Source: Burkholderiales bacterium 39-55-53 (GTDB lineage Bacteria; Pseudomonadota; Gammaproteobacteria; Burkholderiales; Burkholderiaceae_C). From it: 64,000 nucleotides of DNA. The translations under genes and the position numbers were made by a program. The DNA lies in contig NCJK01000001.1 in the NCBI GenBank assembly GCA_002282445.1, forward strand, positions 930,001-994,000, in the 5' to 3' direction. Position 1 is the first letter of the stretch. Each line of letters opens with the position of its first letter. The notes under the pieces were generated by a model, which had not been told where the DNA came from, did no database searches, and was given only the letters and a program-made list of their open reading frames with translations. Of the stretch, positions 54,537 through 64,000 are shown piece by piece.

Positions 54537-56566
54537 ACCTTCAATTTCAAAAGCTCTTCGCCTTCGGCCACTTGGTCACCCGGCGCATAAAGCAATTCCA
54601 ACACTTCACCGTCCGCAGGTGCGGCGATGGTGTGCTCCATTTTCATCGCTTCCATAACAGCCAGCGGCTGACCGGCCTTGACTTTGTCACCTGCGGCAAC
54701 TGCAAACGACACCACCTTACCGGGCATTGGCGCTGTCAAGCGGCCGCCGGCCTCTTGAGCTTCACCCGCGTGGGCCAAAGCATCGACCACGGTGATGCGT
54801 GTGGCGCCTTGGGGCGCAAACACATGGGCCACATCGTCATGGCCTTGTGCTTCATGGAACACCTGCACGCGGGCTGTGTGGCCCGCAAAGCTGATGTGCA
54901 AGGCGTCACCATCTGCGCGATAGGTCAGCTCGCCTTGCGCATCATTTACTCGCAACTGCAAGCTGCCGTCATGTGCGTAGGTCAGCATCGCATTGTGTGT
55001 ATCGCCATGAAACACAAACCCAAAGTTGCGAGTAGCCACGCCATAAACGCGCCAGCCATCACGACTGCTGAATGGGTCGTTACCTTTCAAGGCTTCTTCG
55101 CAATACAGCGTGTTGGCCACCACCGATGCAGCGGCAAGTGCGAGGCCCAAAGGCTCTTGCGCAAACAAGGCTTTTTCTTCACGTTGAATCAACGCGGTGT
55201 CGAGCTTGGCTGTGGCGAATGAATCGGTGTGGATGATGTGGCGCAAGAACTGCACATTGGTCGTCAAGCCCACGATGCGGGTTTGCGACAGGGCTTCGTC
55301 CAAACGCGCCAATGCTTGTTCACGCGTGTCGCCGTGCACGATGAGCTTGGCCACCATCGAGTCGTAAAACGGGCTGATGCTGTCGCCTTCGCGCACGCCG
55401 TCGTCAATGCGAATCGCTGCGCCTGCGCCACTCGTGCTCGGGATTTCAAAGCTACTGCATGCAGGCTTGCGGTACACCGCCAAAGTGCCTGTGGCTGGCA
55501 AGAAATTGTTATCGGGGTTCTCGGCGCAAATGCGTGCTTCGATGGCGTGACCATGAATGCGCAAATCGCTTTGCTGCAAAGGCAGCGGCTCGCCGCTGGC
55601 CACGCGCAGCTGCCACTCCACCAAGTCGAGGCCGGTGATGGCTTCGGTCACGGGGTGCTCTACCTGCAAACGCGTGTTCATCTCCATGAAGAAAAACTTC
55701 ATGGACTCAGGTTTGTCATACGCGGTTTGCTCCACGATGAATTCCACCGTGCCTGCGCCCACGTAGTTCACTGCCTTTGCTGCGGCCACAGCGGCTTCGC
55801 CCATCTGCTTACGCAGGGCTTCGGTCATGCCGGGTGCGGGGGCTTCTTCCAACACCTTTTGGTGGCGGCGCTGCACAGAGCAATCGCGCTCAAACAAATA
55901 CACGCAGTTGCCGTGGGTATCGCCAAACACTTGAACTTCAATGTGGCGCGGGCGTTGCACGTATTTCTCAATCAACACCGCGTCGTCGCCAAAGCTGTTG
56001 ATGGCTTCGCGTTTGCAGCTGGCCAATGCATCGGCAAACTCGGCGCTGCTGTTGACCACGCGCATGCCTTTACCGCCGCCGCCTGCGCTGGCTTTGATGA
56101 GCGCGGGGTAGCCAATGCGGTCGGCTTCGCGTTGCAGCAACGAAGGGTCTTGGTCGGCTGCGTGGTAGCCGGGCACCAAGGGCACGCCTGCTTTTTCCAT
56201 GAGCTGTTTCGATTCGGCTTTCAAGCCCATCGCCAAAATGGCAGAGGCCGGTGGGCCAATGAACACGAGGCCTGCGGCGGCACATGCTTTGGCGAAGTCT
56301 TCGTTCTCGCTCAAAAAGCCGTAGCCTGGGTGCACCGCTTGTGCGCCCGTGTCTCTGGCCGCTTGCAAGATGCGCTCCCAGCGCAAGTAGCTGTCTTTGG
56401 GTGCGCTGCCGCCGATGTGCACGGCTTCGTCGCACACCTGCACATGTTTGGCTTGTGCGTCGGCGTCCGAATACACGGCCACGGTTTTGATGCCCATGCG
56501 GCGTGCGGTAGCCGCCACTCGGCAGGCGATTTCGCCACGGTTGGCAATCAGAATTTTCTTAAACAT
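54533..56566 (-). CDS. liuD: 3-methylcrotonyl-CoA carboxylase, biotin carboxylase/biotin carrier subunit
   Basis: 677 residues. Biotin carboxylase (ATP-grasp) domain with KASAGGGGKGMRVV and FFMEMNTRLQVEHPVTE; then a linker domain; then a C-terminal biotinyl domain with AMKMEH (biotinylated Lys about 642). The length and the partner liuB distinguish it from acetyl-, propionyl- and geranyl-CoA carboxylases, though geranyl-CoA carboxylase is a close relative. It carboxylates 3-methylcrotonyl-CoA in leucine catabolism. Confidence 0.93.
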   Translation of the reverse strand: MFKKILIANRGEIACRVAATARRMGIKTVAVYSDADAQAKHVQVCDEAVHIGGSAPKDSYLRWERILQAARDTGAQAVHPGYGFLSENEDFAKACAAAGLVFIGPPASAILAMGLKAESKQLMEKAGVPLVPGYHAADQDPSLLQREADRIGYPALIKASAGGGGKGMRVVNSSAEFADALASCKREAINSFGDDAVLIEKYVQRPRHIEVQVFGDTHGNCVYLFERDCSVQRRHQKVLEEAPAPGMTEALRKQMGEAAVAAAKAVNYVGAGTVEFIVEQTAYDKPESMKFFFMEMNTRLQVEHPVTEAITGLDLVEWQLRVASGEPLPLQQSDLRIHGHAIEARICAENPDNNFLPATGTLAVYRKPACSSFEIPSTSGAGAAIRIDDGVREGDSISPFYDSMVAKLIVHGDTREQALARLDEALSQTRIVGLTTNVQFLRHIIHTDSFATAKLDTALIQREEKALFAQEPLGLALAAASVVANTLYCEEALKGNDPFSSRDGWRVYGVATRNFGFVFHGDTHNAMLTYAHDGSLQLRVNDAQGELTYRADGDALHISFAGHTARVQVFHEAQGHDDVAHVFAPQGATRITVVDALAHAGEAQEAGGRLTAPMPGKVVSFAVAAGDKVKAGQPLAVMEAMKMEHTIAAPADGEVLELLYAPGDQVAEGEELLKLKV

Positions 56567-56590
56567 CTTTGAATCCTTTTTCCGAGAAGC

Positions 56591-57370
56591 TCACAGCAAC
56601 CACGAAGGCTTGCGCTTTTGCAAAAAGGACTGCACGCCCTCTTTGCCTTCTGCACTTGAACGAATGTCGGCAATGCCCGCCACGGTGTGCGCCACCAAGG
56701 CGTCGTCTATCTCGCGCTCGGCCACGTCTTGCACCAAGCGTTTGCAGGCTCGTGCGGCGTTGGGGCTGGCACTGACCAAGGCGCTGGTCAACTCGGCCAC
56801 TTTGGCGTCCAGCGCATCCGCGGCAACCATTTCGTGGACCAAGCCAATGCGATACGCCTCGGCCGCGCTGAAACGCTCGGCTGTTAGGAAGTAGCGGTGC
56901 GACGCACGCGCACCCATGGCGCGAATCACATAAGGGCTAATGGTGGCGGGGATGAGCCCCAGCTTCACCTCGCTCAAGCAATAGGTAGCGGTGTCAACAC
57001 TCACGGCCATGTCACACGCAGCGACCAAGCCCACGCCACCGGCAAACACATCTCCCTGCACGCGGGCAATGGTTGGTTTGGGGCATTCGTAAATCGCACG
57101 CAACATGGCGGCGAGCTGACCTGCATCGGCGAGGTTTTCGTCGCGCGTGTAGTCGGCCATGCGGCGCATCCAGTTCAGGTCCGCACCTGCGCAAAACGCG
57201 GGGCCTTCTGCGGCTAGCACTACGCAGCGCACATCGGCGGCTAGTCCAGCGTCGATGAATGCGGCTTTCAACTCGGCGATCACTTCATCGTTGAAGGCGT
57301 TGCGCACGTCGGGGCGGCTGAGGGTGATGGTGCGAATCGCACCTTGATTGGTCATGGTGAGGGCATTCAT
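56591..57370 (-). CDS. liuC: 3-methylglutaconyl-CoA hydratase (enoyl-CoA hydratase family)
   Basis: 259 residues, crotonase fold. PDVRNAFNDEVIAEL, AEGPAFCAGADLNWMRRM and VQGDVFAGGVGLVAACDMAVS form the CoA and oxyanion sites. Its position between liuB and liuD marks it as the hydratase of the leucine pathway, converting 3-methylglutaconyl-CoA to HMG-CoA. It starts 12 bp after the liuB stop. Confidence 0.92.
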   Translation of the reverse strand: MNALTMTNQGAIRTITLSRPDVRNAFNDEVIAELKAAFIDAGLAADVRCVVLAAEGPAFCAGADLNWMRRMADYTRDENLADAGQLAAMLRAIYECPKPTIARVQGDVFAGGVGLVAACDMAVSVDTATYCLSEVKLGLIPATISPYVIRAMGARASHRYFLTAERFSAAEAYRIGLVHEMVAADALDAKVAELTSALVSASPNAARACKRLVQDVAEREIDDALVAHTVAGIADIRSSAEGKEGVQSFLQKRKPSWLL

Positions 57371-57382
57371 ATCAATCCCCCA

Positions 57383-58990
57383 TCACATGCGGAACAAACC
57401 AAACTTGGTCTCAGGGATGGGCGCGTTCAACGACGCACTCAAACCCAAAGCCAAGACACGGCGTGTGTCAGCGGGGTCAATCACACCGTCGTCCCACAGG
57501 CGTGCGGTGGCGAAATAGGGGTGGCCTTGCTCTTCGTACTGCTGGCGAATCGGGTCTTTGAAAGCTTGCTCTTCCTCGGCGCTCCATTGACCGCCCTTGC
57601 CTTCAATGCCATCACGCTTGACCGTGGCCAACACGCTGGCCGCTTGCTCGCCGCCCATGACCGAGATGCGGGCGTTTGGCCACATCCACAAAAAGCGTGG
57701 ACTGAAAGCGCGTCCACACATGCCGTAGTTGCCCGCGCCAAAACTGCCGCCAATGATGACCGTGAACTTAGGCACAGCCGCGGTAGCCACAGCCGTGACC
57801 ATCTTCGCGCCGTTGCGTGCAATGCCTTCGTTTTCGTACTTGCGCCCCACCATGAAGCCGGTGATGTTTTGCAAAAACACGAGTGGGATTTTGCGTTGGC
57901 AACACAGCTCAATGAAGTGCGTGCCTTTTAAGGCCGACTCGCTGAACAAGATGCCGTTGTTGGCGATGATGCCCACCGGCATGCCTTCGATGCGCGCAAA
58001 GCCGCACACCAAGGTCGTTCCAAATCGAGCTTTAAATTCGTCAAACTCACTGCCATCCACGATGCGCGCAATGATCTCGCGCACGTCAAAGGGCTTGCGT
58101 GTGTCGGTGGGAATGACGCCATACAACTCTTGCGCGTCGTACTTCGGTGGCACAGGCGCGTGCGTAGCAATGTTGGGCTGCTTTTGCGCGTTGAGGCTTT
58201 TCACGCATTGGCGTGCCAGCGCCAGCGCATGCACATCGTTTTGCGCGAGGTGATCGGCCACACCGGACAGACGGGTGTGCACATCGCCACCGCCTAGGTC
58301 TTCGGCCGTCACCACTTCGCCAGTGGCCGCCTTCACCAAAGGCGGGCCGCCCAAAAAGATGGTGCCTTGGTTTTTCACAATGATGGTTTCATCGCTCATG
58401 GCCGGCACATACGCGCCGCCGGCCGTGCAACTGCCCATCACCACCGCGATTTGCGCCAACCCTTGGGCGCTCATGTTCGCTTGGTTAAAGAAGATGCGGC
58501 CAAAGTGATCGCGATCAGGAAACACCTCATCTTGGTTGGGCAGGTTTGCGCCGCCTGAGTCCACCAAGTAAATGCAAGGCAAGTTGTTTTGCTGCGCGAT
58601 TTCTTGCGCACGCAAATGCTTCTTTACCGTGAGTGGGTAATACGTGCCGCCCTTCACAGTGGCGTCGTTGCACACGATCATGCAGTCCACGCCGCTCACG
58701 CGGCCGATGCCGACGATCAAGCCTGCGCACGGCGCGTCGTTGTTGTACATGTTGAGCGCAGCGAGTGGGGCGACCTCTAAAAATGGCGTGCCGGGGTCGA
58801 GCAACATTTGGACGCGATCGCGGGGCAACAGCTTGCCGCGTGCGGTGTGTTTGGCACGTGCAGCCTCGCCGCCGCCGACGGCGATTTTTTCGAGATGGGC
58901 TTTGAGGTCGTCCACCACCGTGCGCATGGCAGCGGCGTTGGCCGCGAAATCGGCAGAGCGTGGGTTGAGCTGGGAATGCAAAACAGTCAT
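57383..58990 (-). CDS. liuB: 3-methylcrotonyl-CoA carboxylase, carboxyltransferase subunit
   Basis: 535 residues, tandem crotonase-like carboxyltransferase domains. [22 protein letters not shown] near the N-terminus, [17 protein letters not shown] and [16 protein letters not shown] near the C-terminus are characteristic of MccB. The ATG at 58990 gives the normal N-terminus; the open frame reaching 59149 runs into the divergent regulator. First gene of liuBCDE. liuA (isovaleryl-CoA dehydrogenase), which usually precedes it, is missing at this spot. Confidence 0.94.
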   Translation of the reverse strand: MTVLHSQLNPRSADFAANAAAMRTVVDDLKAHLEKIAVGGGEAARAKHTARGKLLPRDRVQMLLDPGTPFLEVAPLAALNMYNNDAPCAGLIVGIGRVSGVDCMIVCNDATVKGGTYYPLTVKKHLRAQEIAQQNNLPCIYLVDSGGANLPNQDEVFPDRDHFGRIFFNQANMSAQGLAQIAVVMGSCTAGGAYVPAMSDETIIVKNQGTIFLGGPPLVKAATGEVVTAEDLGGGDVHTRLSGVADHLAQNDVHALALARQCVKSLNAQKQPNIATHAPVPPKYDAQELYGVIPTDTRKPFDVREIIARIVDGSEFDEFKARFGTTLVCGFARIEGMPVGIIANNGILFSESALKGTHFIELCCQRKIPLVFLQNITGFMVGRKYENEGIARNGAKMVTAVATAAVPKFTVIIGGSFGAGNYGMCGRAFSPRFLWMWPNARISVMGGEQAASVLATVKRDGIEGKGGQWSAEEEQAFKDPIRQQYEEQGHPYFATARLWDDGVIDPADTRRVLALGLSASLNAPIPETKFGLFRM

Positions 58991-59087
58991 CGTGTTTGTC
59001 CTTGAACGGCGTTGGACCAAGCTTAGGCCGTTTGATGCCACGCCATGCGTCAGATGGGTTGCAAATCCTGCCACAATGAGGCTCCCT

Positions 59088-60125
59088 ATGGTTAGTCCTA
59101 GCCCCACCACCGAAACTGCGCCTGCACTGGGCCGCGCGGAGACGCCCATTGCTTTTATTCAGGCCATTGCCGCTGCTTACGAGCAGCGCGGCTTGCGCGT
59201 GGACGACGCGTTGAAGCAGGCACAAATCGAGCCAAAACTTATCAAGAAAAACAATGCCCGAGTGACGGCCATGCAGATGGAGCTGATCTCAGGTCTCGCC
59301 ATGCAAGAGCTGGACGACGAAGGCCTAGGTTGGTTCAGTCGTCGTTTGCCTTGGGGCAGCTACGGCATGCTGGTACGCGCCTCGCTTACCTCGCCCACAT
59401 TGGGATTGGCACTGGCTCGCTGGTGCAGGCACCACGGCTTGTTGACCGATGACATTCAGCTGAGCCTGACTGAGCGCAACGGTGTGGCCACCTTGCAGCT
59501 GGATGAGGCTCGCTACCTCGGTGTGTTCCGCGAGTTTTGCGTGGTCTCGGTGCTGCGCAATGCACTAGGTGTGGCCTGTTGGCTGACCGATTCGCGCATC
59601 CCACTCACGGCCACACACCTGCGCTTTGCGCCACCCGCACATGCCGACAGCTACCACGTGTTGTTTGATGGGCCCACACATTTCAATGCGACTGCTAACT
59701 GCTTGCAGTTTGATGCGGGTTACTTGGCCCTGCCGGTGCGCCGAGACGAAGCCGCGCTGCAACAGATGCTGCAACGCGCCCTGCTGTTGACCGTGCGCCC
59801 CTATCGACGTGACCGCTTGTTGGTAGAAAAGGTGCGCCAAACCTTGGCGCAACACCCCGAGCACAGCCGCAATGCCGAGGACTTAGCTGCGTGGCTGAAT
59901 ATGTCGCCCCGCACCCTGCACCGTCAACTGCAAGAGGAAGGCGCGAGCCTTCAACAGCTCAAAGACAGCGTGCGCGAGCAACGTGCGCGTGCGCTGCTGC
60001 TGCGCACCAATAAGCCGCTCAAGCAAATCGCGGCTGAGGTGGGGTTCTCGAATGAGAAGAGTTTTATTCGCGCATTCAAGTCATGGACGGGCCAAGCACC
60101 TGAAGCCTTCCGACAAAGCGCCTGA
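59088..60125 (+). CDS. AraC family transcriptional regulator, likely of the liu operon
   Basis: 345 residues. The N-terminal domain is of the arabinose-binding-like (OruR/ArgR-type) class found in AraC regulators of fatty and amino-acid catabolism. The C-terminal double helix-turn-helix holds [23 protein letters not shown] and [24 protein letters not shown]. The ATG at 59088 is the best start; an ATG four codons upstream is possible. It is divergent from liuB across 97 bp, so it probably controls that operon. Pseudomonas uses a MerR-type LiuR instead. Confidence 0.85.
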   Translation: MVSPSPTTETAPALGRAETPIAFIQAIAAAYEQRGLRVDDALKQAQIEPKLIKKNNARVTAMQMELISGLAMQELDDEGLGWFSRRLPWGSYGMLVRASLTSPTLGLALARWCRHHGLLTDDIQLSLTERNGVATLQLDEARYLGVFREFCVVSVLRNALGVACWLTDSRIPLTATHLRFAPPAHADSYHVLFDGPTHFNATANCLQFDAGYLALPVRRDEAALQQMLQRALLLTVRPYRRDRLLVEKVRQTLAQHPEHSRNAEDLAAWLNMSPRTLHRQLQEEGASLQQLKDSVREQRARALLLRTNKPLKQIAAEVGFSNEKSFIRAFKSWTGQAPEAFRQSA

Positions 60126-60144
60126 GCCAAGCGCGTCACTCACT

Positions 60145-60789
60145 TTAGATGCGCAACGCATTCATGTGCGAAAACACACGACTAGCGCCAGCCTGCGTCA
60201 ACACATCGGTGGGTGCAAGTGGCGGCGCATAAGCCCACACCGTTGAGCCCGCCGCCACACCTGCCGTGATGCCCACTGAGGTATCTTCAACCACCAAACA
60301 ACGTGCAGGATCCACTTGCAGATGCGCGGCAGCGGCTAGGTACACATCGGGAAAAGGTTTGCTGCGCGGCATTTCATGGCCACTGAAGATGCGGCCTTCA
60401 AAGAACTGCGCAAGGCCCACGCGCTGCAACATCATCTCGACCTTGTATCGGTCTGCGCCTGAGGCCACAGCAATACGACCTTCGCAGCGTTCGTACACAT
60501 GACGCACAGCGTCGTGAATGCCGTCAATAGCGGTGATTTCGTTTTCTAAGCGGATGTTGCGACGGCGATAGAACTCGTCCATGAATGCGTCGGTCAGGGG
60601 CTTGCCTGTGTGCGACTCAATCAAGTTCGCTCGGCTACGCACGGTGTGACCCACAAAGTGCGCCATGCATTCGGCCAAGCTCAGGTGCCAGCCGTTTTCA
60701 TCCAGCATGTCACGCAGTGCGCCGCAGGTGATGGCTTCGCTGTCGACCAGCACGCCATCGCAATCAAATAAAACTGCTTCAAATGTCAT
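60145..60789 (-). CDS. HAD-family phosphatase/phosphohexomutase (subfamily IA)
   Basis: 214 residues. Motif I is [11 protein letters not shown] (nucleophile Asp9, acid Asp11), motif II lies in VASGADR, and motifs III/IV in [10 protein letters not shown] and [12 protein letters not shown]. The helical cap follows motif I. Members include beta-phosphoglucomutase, phosphoglycolate phosphatase and YieH-like enzymes; the substrate is unknown. Its ATG overlaps the stop of the ychJ-like gene (ATGA). Confidence 0.85.
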   Translation of the reverse strand: MTFEAVLFDCDGVLVDSEAITCGALRDMLDENGWHLSLAECMAHFVGHTVRSRANLIESHTGKPLTDAFMDEFYRRRNIRLENEITAIDGIHDAVRHVYERCEGRIAVASGADRYKVEMMLQRVGLAQFFEGRIFSGHEMPRSKPFPDVYLAAAAHLQVDPARCLVVEDTSVGITAGVAAGSTVWAYAPPLAPTDVLTQAGASRVFSHMNALRI

Positions 60790-61187
60790 CGCTGTTCACC
60801 ATCCACATAAAACCAACGGCCGTCCTCACGCACAAAGCGGCTGCGCTCGTACAAGCGCACGGCGCGGCCGTCCAAGCGATAGCGGGCCACAAACTCCACC
60901 TCGGCCGTGTCAGCACCTGTGGTCTTGTGCTCGCGCACTTCCAACCCAAGCCATTTCGCACCCGCATCAAAGTCTAGCGATGCAGGGCGGGTGCTGCTGT
61001 GCCATGTGGCCAGCAAATAGTCGGCACGCTCCAACACAAACGCGCTGTAGCGCGAACGCATGAGATGCTCTGCGTCAGGTGCGGGAGCATCGCTGAAGTG
61101 ATCGACATAACGGCCGCAGCAATCGGCATAGGCCGCGGCGCGTTTCTTGGCATCGACACGCCCGCAGGGGCAAGCGTGAGCGGTCAT
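60786..61187 (-). CDS. YchJ family metal-binding protein
   Basis: 133 residues. The N-terminal SEC-C-like segment [24 protein letters not shown] has cysteines at 6, 8, 23 and 24. The YchJ domain follows with [27 protein letters not shown] and a beta-rich end WFYVDGEQR. Function unknown. The ATG at 61187 shares its A with the stop of the upstream acyl-CoA dehydrogenase (TGATG), so it is translationally coupled to it. Confidence 0.85.
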   Translation of the reverse strand: MTAHACPCGRVDAKKRAAAYADCCGRYVDHFSDAPAPDAEHLMRSRYSAFVLERADYLLATWHSSTRPASLDFDAGAKWLGLEVREHKTTGADTAEVEFVARYRLDGRAVRLYERSRFVREDGRWFYVDGEQR

Positions 61188-62317
61188 CAAGCCAAAGCGC
61201 GTTGGATGATGATTTTTTGCACGTCGCTGGTGCCTTCGTATATTTGGCACACACGCACATCGCGGTAAATGCGCTCGACGGGGAAGTCGCTCACCACGCC
61301 GTAGCCGCCCAAGGTTTGAATGGCCACGCTGCAGACTTGCTCTGCCGTTTCGCTGGCAAAGAGTTTGGCCATGGCAGCTTCTTTCAGGCAGGGCAAACCG
61401 GCATCGCGTAAGCTGGCAGCGTGGTACATGAGTTGACGTGCGGCTTCAAGCTGCGTGGCGCAATCGGCCAAGCGAAAACCCACGGCTTGGTGGTTGAAGA
61501 TGGCGGTGCCAAAGCTCACGCGGTCTTTGCTGTATTGCAGCGCTGCTTCAAACGCGCTGCGCGCCATGCCAATGCTTTGAGCGGCGATGCCGATGCGGCC
61601 GCCCTCTAAAGCGGACAAGGCGATCTTGTAGCCCTCGCCTTCCGCGCCGATCAAGTTTTCGGCAGGGATGCGGCAGTTGTCAAAGTTGATTTGTGCGGTG
61701 TCGCTGCTGTGCTGACCCAGCTTGTCTTCGAGGCGCGCGACTTGGTAGCCGGGTGCGCTGGTGGGCACGATGAACGCGCTCATGCCCTTTTTTCCTGCGC
61801 CTTTGTCGGTCACCGCGATGACGATGGCCACATGGCCGTTTTTGCCACTGGTGATAAATTGCTTCACGCCGTTGATGACGTATTCGTCGCCTTCCTTAGT
61901 CGCCGTCGTACGCAGCGCGGAAGCATCAGACCCCACATGCGGCTCGGTCAAGCAGAACGCGCCGAGCATATTGCCTTGCGCCAATTCGGTGAGCCATTGC
62001 TTCTTTTGCGCATCGTTGCCGTAGCGCATGAGGATGGCACTCACTGGGCAGTTGGTCACGCTGATGGCGGTGCTGGTGCCGCCATCGCCTGCGGCGATTT
62101 CTTCTAAAACAATCGCGAGCGTGGTGTAGTCCAAGCCAGCGCCACCCAAGTCTTCGGGCACGCAAATGCCGTAAGCGCCGAGTGCGGCCAAGCCTTTGTG
62201 CACCTCGTGCGGGAAGGTGTGCTCCTTGTCCCACTTGGCGGCGTTGGGCCACAGCTCTTGCTGCGCAAAGTCGCGCACGGCATCGCGAATCATGGTCTGG
62301 TCGGGGGTGAGCAACAT
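61187..62317 (-). CDS. Acyl-CoA dehydrogenase (short/branched-chain type)
   Basis: 376 residues, typical short-chain [21 protein letters not shown] and FITSGKNG bind FAD and substrate. The catalytic Glu is in [12 protein letters not shown] (about 361). Whether it is a butyryl-, isobutyryl- or isovaleryl-CoA enzyme cannot be settled; it could cover the missing liuA step but is separated from liuB by the AraC, HAD and YchJ genes. It lies 36 bp after the SDR gene, in line with the thiolase. Confidence 0.9.
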   Translation of the reverse strand: MLLTPDQTMIRDAVRDFAQQELWPNAAKWDKEHTFPHEVHKGLAALGAYGICVPEDLGGAGLDYTTLAIVLEEIAAGDGGTSTAISVTNCPVSAILMRYGNDAQKKQWLTELAQGNMLGAFCLTEPHVGSDASALRTTATKEGDEYVINGVKQFITSGKNGHVAIVIAVTDKGAGKKGMSAFIVPTSAPGYQVARLEDKLGQHSSDTAQINFDNCRIPAENLIGAEGEGYKIALSALEGGRIGIAAQSIGMARSAFEAALQYSKDRVSFGTAIFNHQAVGFRLADCATQLEAARQLMYHAASLRDAGLPCLKEAAMAKLFASETAEQVCSVAIQTLGGYGVVSDFPVERIYRDVRVCQIYEGTSDVQKIIIQRALA

Positions 62318-62353
62318 GGCTTTATCCGTTATGAAGTGAATGAGTGAAAGACG

Positions 62354-63019
62354 TCACCAAGCAATGGTGCTGCCGTCGTAAGACAAAAACTGCCCAGCTT
62401 GTTCGGGCTTGATGTGCGCCAGCGTTTGGCGCATGCGCGTGACGGCTTGCTCAGGCGTGAGCGTGGCATTGGCCCCGCCCATCTCGGTTTGTACCCAGCC
62501 TGGATGCATGGCCACCATGCGTAGGCGTGGGTACTCGGGCTGCGAGGTGCGCACCACCATGTTGAGCGCGGCTTTGCTGATGCGGTACAACGCCGCATCG
62601 CTGCTGCGCGTGCCTTGCAAGCTGCCCATCACGCTGCTGATGCAAGCGAACACACCATCTGCGGCTTCGACCATCGGCGCGACTTGTGGGATGACCATCA
62701 TCGCGCCCATGACGTTGGTGTGCATGACGCGATCAAAGGCGTCTTTCGTGGGCGGGGTGTTGGCGGCGTTGTGGTCAATGACGCCAGCCACATACAAAGC
62801 GAGGTCTAGCTTTTCGCCATCCAGCATCCACTCAAACGAGCTGACGCTGATGGGGTTCGCCACATCGACGCGCAAGCATTGCGCGCCGAGAGCTTGGATA
62901 CGATCGCGCCCCGCATCGTCACGCGCAGTGGCAATGACGCGCCAGCCGTCCACCACGTATTGACGAACCAGCTCGAGCCCAATGCCGCGCGACGCGCCGA
63001 TGATGAGTGCGGTTGGCAT
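62354..63019 (-). CDS. Short-chain dehydrogenase/reductase
   Basis: 221 residues. The cofactor motif is GASRGIG (about 8-14); the active-site Ser lies in ISSVMGS and the YxxxK motif is YRISK. RVIATARDDAG after strand 2 favours NADP(H). It is short for an SDR and resembles the C-factor/CsgA-like group. It lies nine bases after the thiolase stop and before an acyl-CoA dehydrogenase, so a role in acyl-CoA metabolism is likely but unspecified. Confidence 0.85.
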   Translation of the reverse strand: MPTALIIGASRGIGLELVRQYVVDGWRVIATARDDAGRDRIQALGAQCLRVDVANPISVSSFEWMLDGEKLDLALYVAGVIDHNAANTPPTKDAFDRVMHTNVMGAMMVIPQVAPMVEAADGVFACISSVMGSLQGTRSSDAALYRISKAALNMVVRTSQPEYPRLRMVAMHPGWVQTEMGGANATLTPEQAVTRMRQTLAHIKPEQAGQFLSYDGSTIAW

Positions 63020-63028
63020 GTCGAAAAC

Positions 63029-64000
63029 TTAGACGAGTTCGAGCGCGACGGCTGTGCCTTCACCGCCGCCAATGCACAAGGTGGCCAAGCCTTTTTTCAG
63101 GCCGCGTGCTTTGAGCGCGTGAATCAGCGTGACCATGATGCGCGCACCCGATGCACCGATGGGGTGACCCAAAGCACAGGCACCACCGTTGACGTTGACT
63201 TTGTCGTGCGACACGTTGAGCTCTTTCATCAAAGCCATGGGCACGACTGCGAAGGCTTCGTTGACCTCCCACAGGTCCACGTCTTCCACTTTCCAGCCGG
63301 CTTTGGCCAAGGCTTTTTGTGTGGCACCAACGGGGGCGGTGGCAAACCACTCAGGCTCTTGCGCGTGGGTGGCGTGGCTCACGATGCGGGCCAATGGCTT
63401 GCAACCCAATTGTTTGGCAGTGCTCTCGCGCATCAACACCATGGCTGCGCCACCGTCGTTGATGGACGAGCTAGAGGCCGCCGTGATGGTGCCGTCTTTT
63501 TTGAACGCGGGCTTGAGCGATGAGATTTTGTCGAGCTTGATTTTTCCTGGACCTTCGTCAATCGACACCACGGTTTCGCCTGCGCGAGTCTTGACAGTGA
63601 CAGGCGTGATTTCTGTGGCGAATGCACCGCTTTCGGTCGCGGCTTTGGCGCGTTGCACGCTGGCCGTGGCAAATGCGTCTTGCTCGGCGCGTGTGAAGCT
63701 GTACTTGGCTGCGCAGTCTTCACCAAAGGTGCCCATGCTGCGGCCTGGTTCGTAGGCGTCTTCCAAACCGTCGAGCATCATGTGATCAAAGATGCGGTCG
63801 TGGCCAATGCGATAGCCGCCACGGCCCTTGAGCATGAGGTAAGGCGCGTTGGTCATGCTCTCCATGCCACCGGCCACCAAGACATCGTGTGTGCCTGCGA
63901 TCAACATGTCGTGCGCGAACATCGCTGCACGCATGCCAGAGCCACACATCTTGGACAAGGTCACTGCGCCAGCCGACTTGGGCAAACCGCCTTTGAACGC
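63029..64000 (-). CDS. Acetyl-CoA acetyltransferase (thiolase), 5' end beyond the window
   Basis: 323 C-terminal residues are visible, out of about 390. The nucleophile Cys is in LSKMCGSGMRA, the substrate Asn/His in NEAF and GHPIGASGARI, and the second catalytic Cys in CIGGGEGTA. It condenses two acetyl-CoA or cleaves acetoacetyl-CoA. The frame is open to base 64000, beginning within AFKGGLPKSAG. First visible gene of the thiolase-SDR-ACAD-ychJ-HAD run. It could also act on acetoacetate-derived products of the liu pathway. Confidence 0.93.
   Translation of the reverse strand, partial: AFKGGLPKSAGAVTLSKMCGSGMRAAMFAHDMLIAGTHDVLVAGGMESMTNAPYLMLKGRGGYRIGHDRIFDHMMLDGLEDAYEPGRSMGTFGEDCAAKYSFTRAEQDAFATASVQRAKAATESGAFATEITPVTVKTRAGETVVSIDEGPGKIKLDKISSLKPAFKKDGTITAASSSSINDGGAAMVLMRESTAKQLGCKPLARIVSHATHAQEPEWFATAPVGATQKALAKAGWKVEDVDLWEVNEAFAVVPMALMKELNVSHDKVNVNGGACALGHPIGASGARIMVTLIHALKARGLKKGLATLCIGGGEGTAVALELV

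Noticed and set aside
55229-56572. 447-codon open frame opposite liuD
   Set aside because: Antisense shadow of the carboxylase gene with no family match.
1-64000. CRISPR arrays, tRNA and rRNA genes, phage or plasmid genes
   Set aside because: No direct-repeat array, cloverleaf, rRNA signature or mobility gene was seen in any intergenic region; gaps are short and accounted for.

Overview
The window is chromosomal DNA of a betaproteobacterium, order Burkholderiales, most likely a freshwater Comamonadaceae. Supporting signs are the divergent pilM/ponA pair, the metK/LPS-acyltransferase divergence, an S-adenosylhomocysteine (SAH) riboswitch in front of ahcY, a double-length UvrA, a DUF4212/solute-symporter cluster and an AraC-linked liu leucine-degradation operon. 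The genus cannot be fixed from the sequence alone. Coding density is high. I see no tRNA or rRNA gene, phage, insertion sequence, transposase or CRISPR array.

Layout: 1-5.2 kb holds the start of pilM, ponA (PBP1A), cyaY, lptM and lysA. 5.6-8.1 kb holds msrQ-msrP (periplasmic methionine sulfoxide repair) and a dihaem cytochrome c4. 8.1-12 kb holds engB, two lipid A acyltransferases and metK behind a long, probably structured leader. 12.4-19.7 kb holds an ABC exporter, two hotdog thioesterases, an enoyl-CoA hydratase, a DUF2147 protein, a large acyl-CoA dehydrogenase with its TetR regulator and operator, and a histidine phosphatase. 19.7-30.9 kb is housekeeping: ruvAB, phoH-ybeY, a CDF transporter-dtd-dbpA, tyrS, an M23 peptidase-anmK pair, erpA and rplM-rpsI. 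31-37.7 kb holds rlmJ, an ompW with two FNR boxes, the riboswitch-led ahcY-tlyA-metF operon and prfC. 38-43.9 kb is one 1936-residue tandem UvrA. 44-52.5 kb holds an MHS-type transporter with a tiny downstream ORF and the DUF294/CBS, sensor-like exonuclease, symporter and DUF4212 cluster. 52.6-64 kb holds the liuBCDE operon with an AraC regulator and an acyl-CoA dehydrogenase-SDR-thiolase group that runs off the right edge.

The genes join into a few themes. Methyl-cycle genes (metK, ahcY, metF) sit with two RNA methyltransferases (tlyA, rlmJ). Acyl-CoA and branched-chain catabolism appears in three blocks. Redox and oxygen responses appear in msrPQ, cytochrome c4, the FNR-controlled ompW and erpA.

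The most unusual signal is a family of long palindromes. Each has a conserved 28-38 nt core enclosed by arms that pair with each other but differ from copy to copy. All three long convergent intergenic gaps hold two such elements in inverted orientation, so that each core points the same way as the gene it follows. A seventh copy lies in frame inside the giant uvrA gene and encodes the peptide RHSERSEE. I know of no description that fits this arrangement, but the core resembles known dispersed REP-like repeats.
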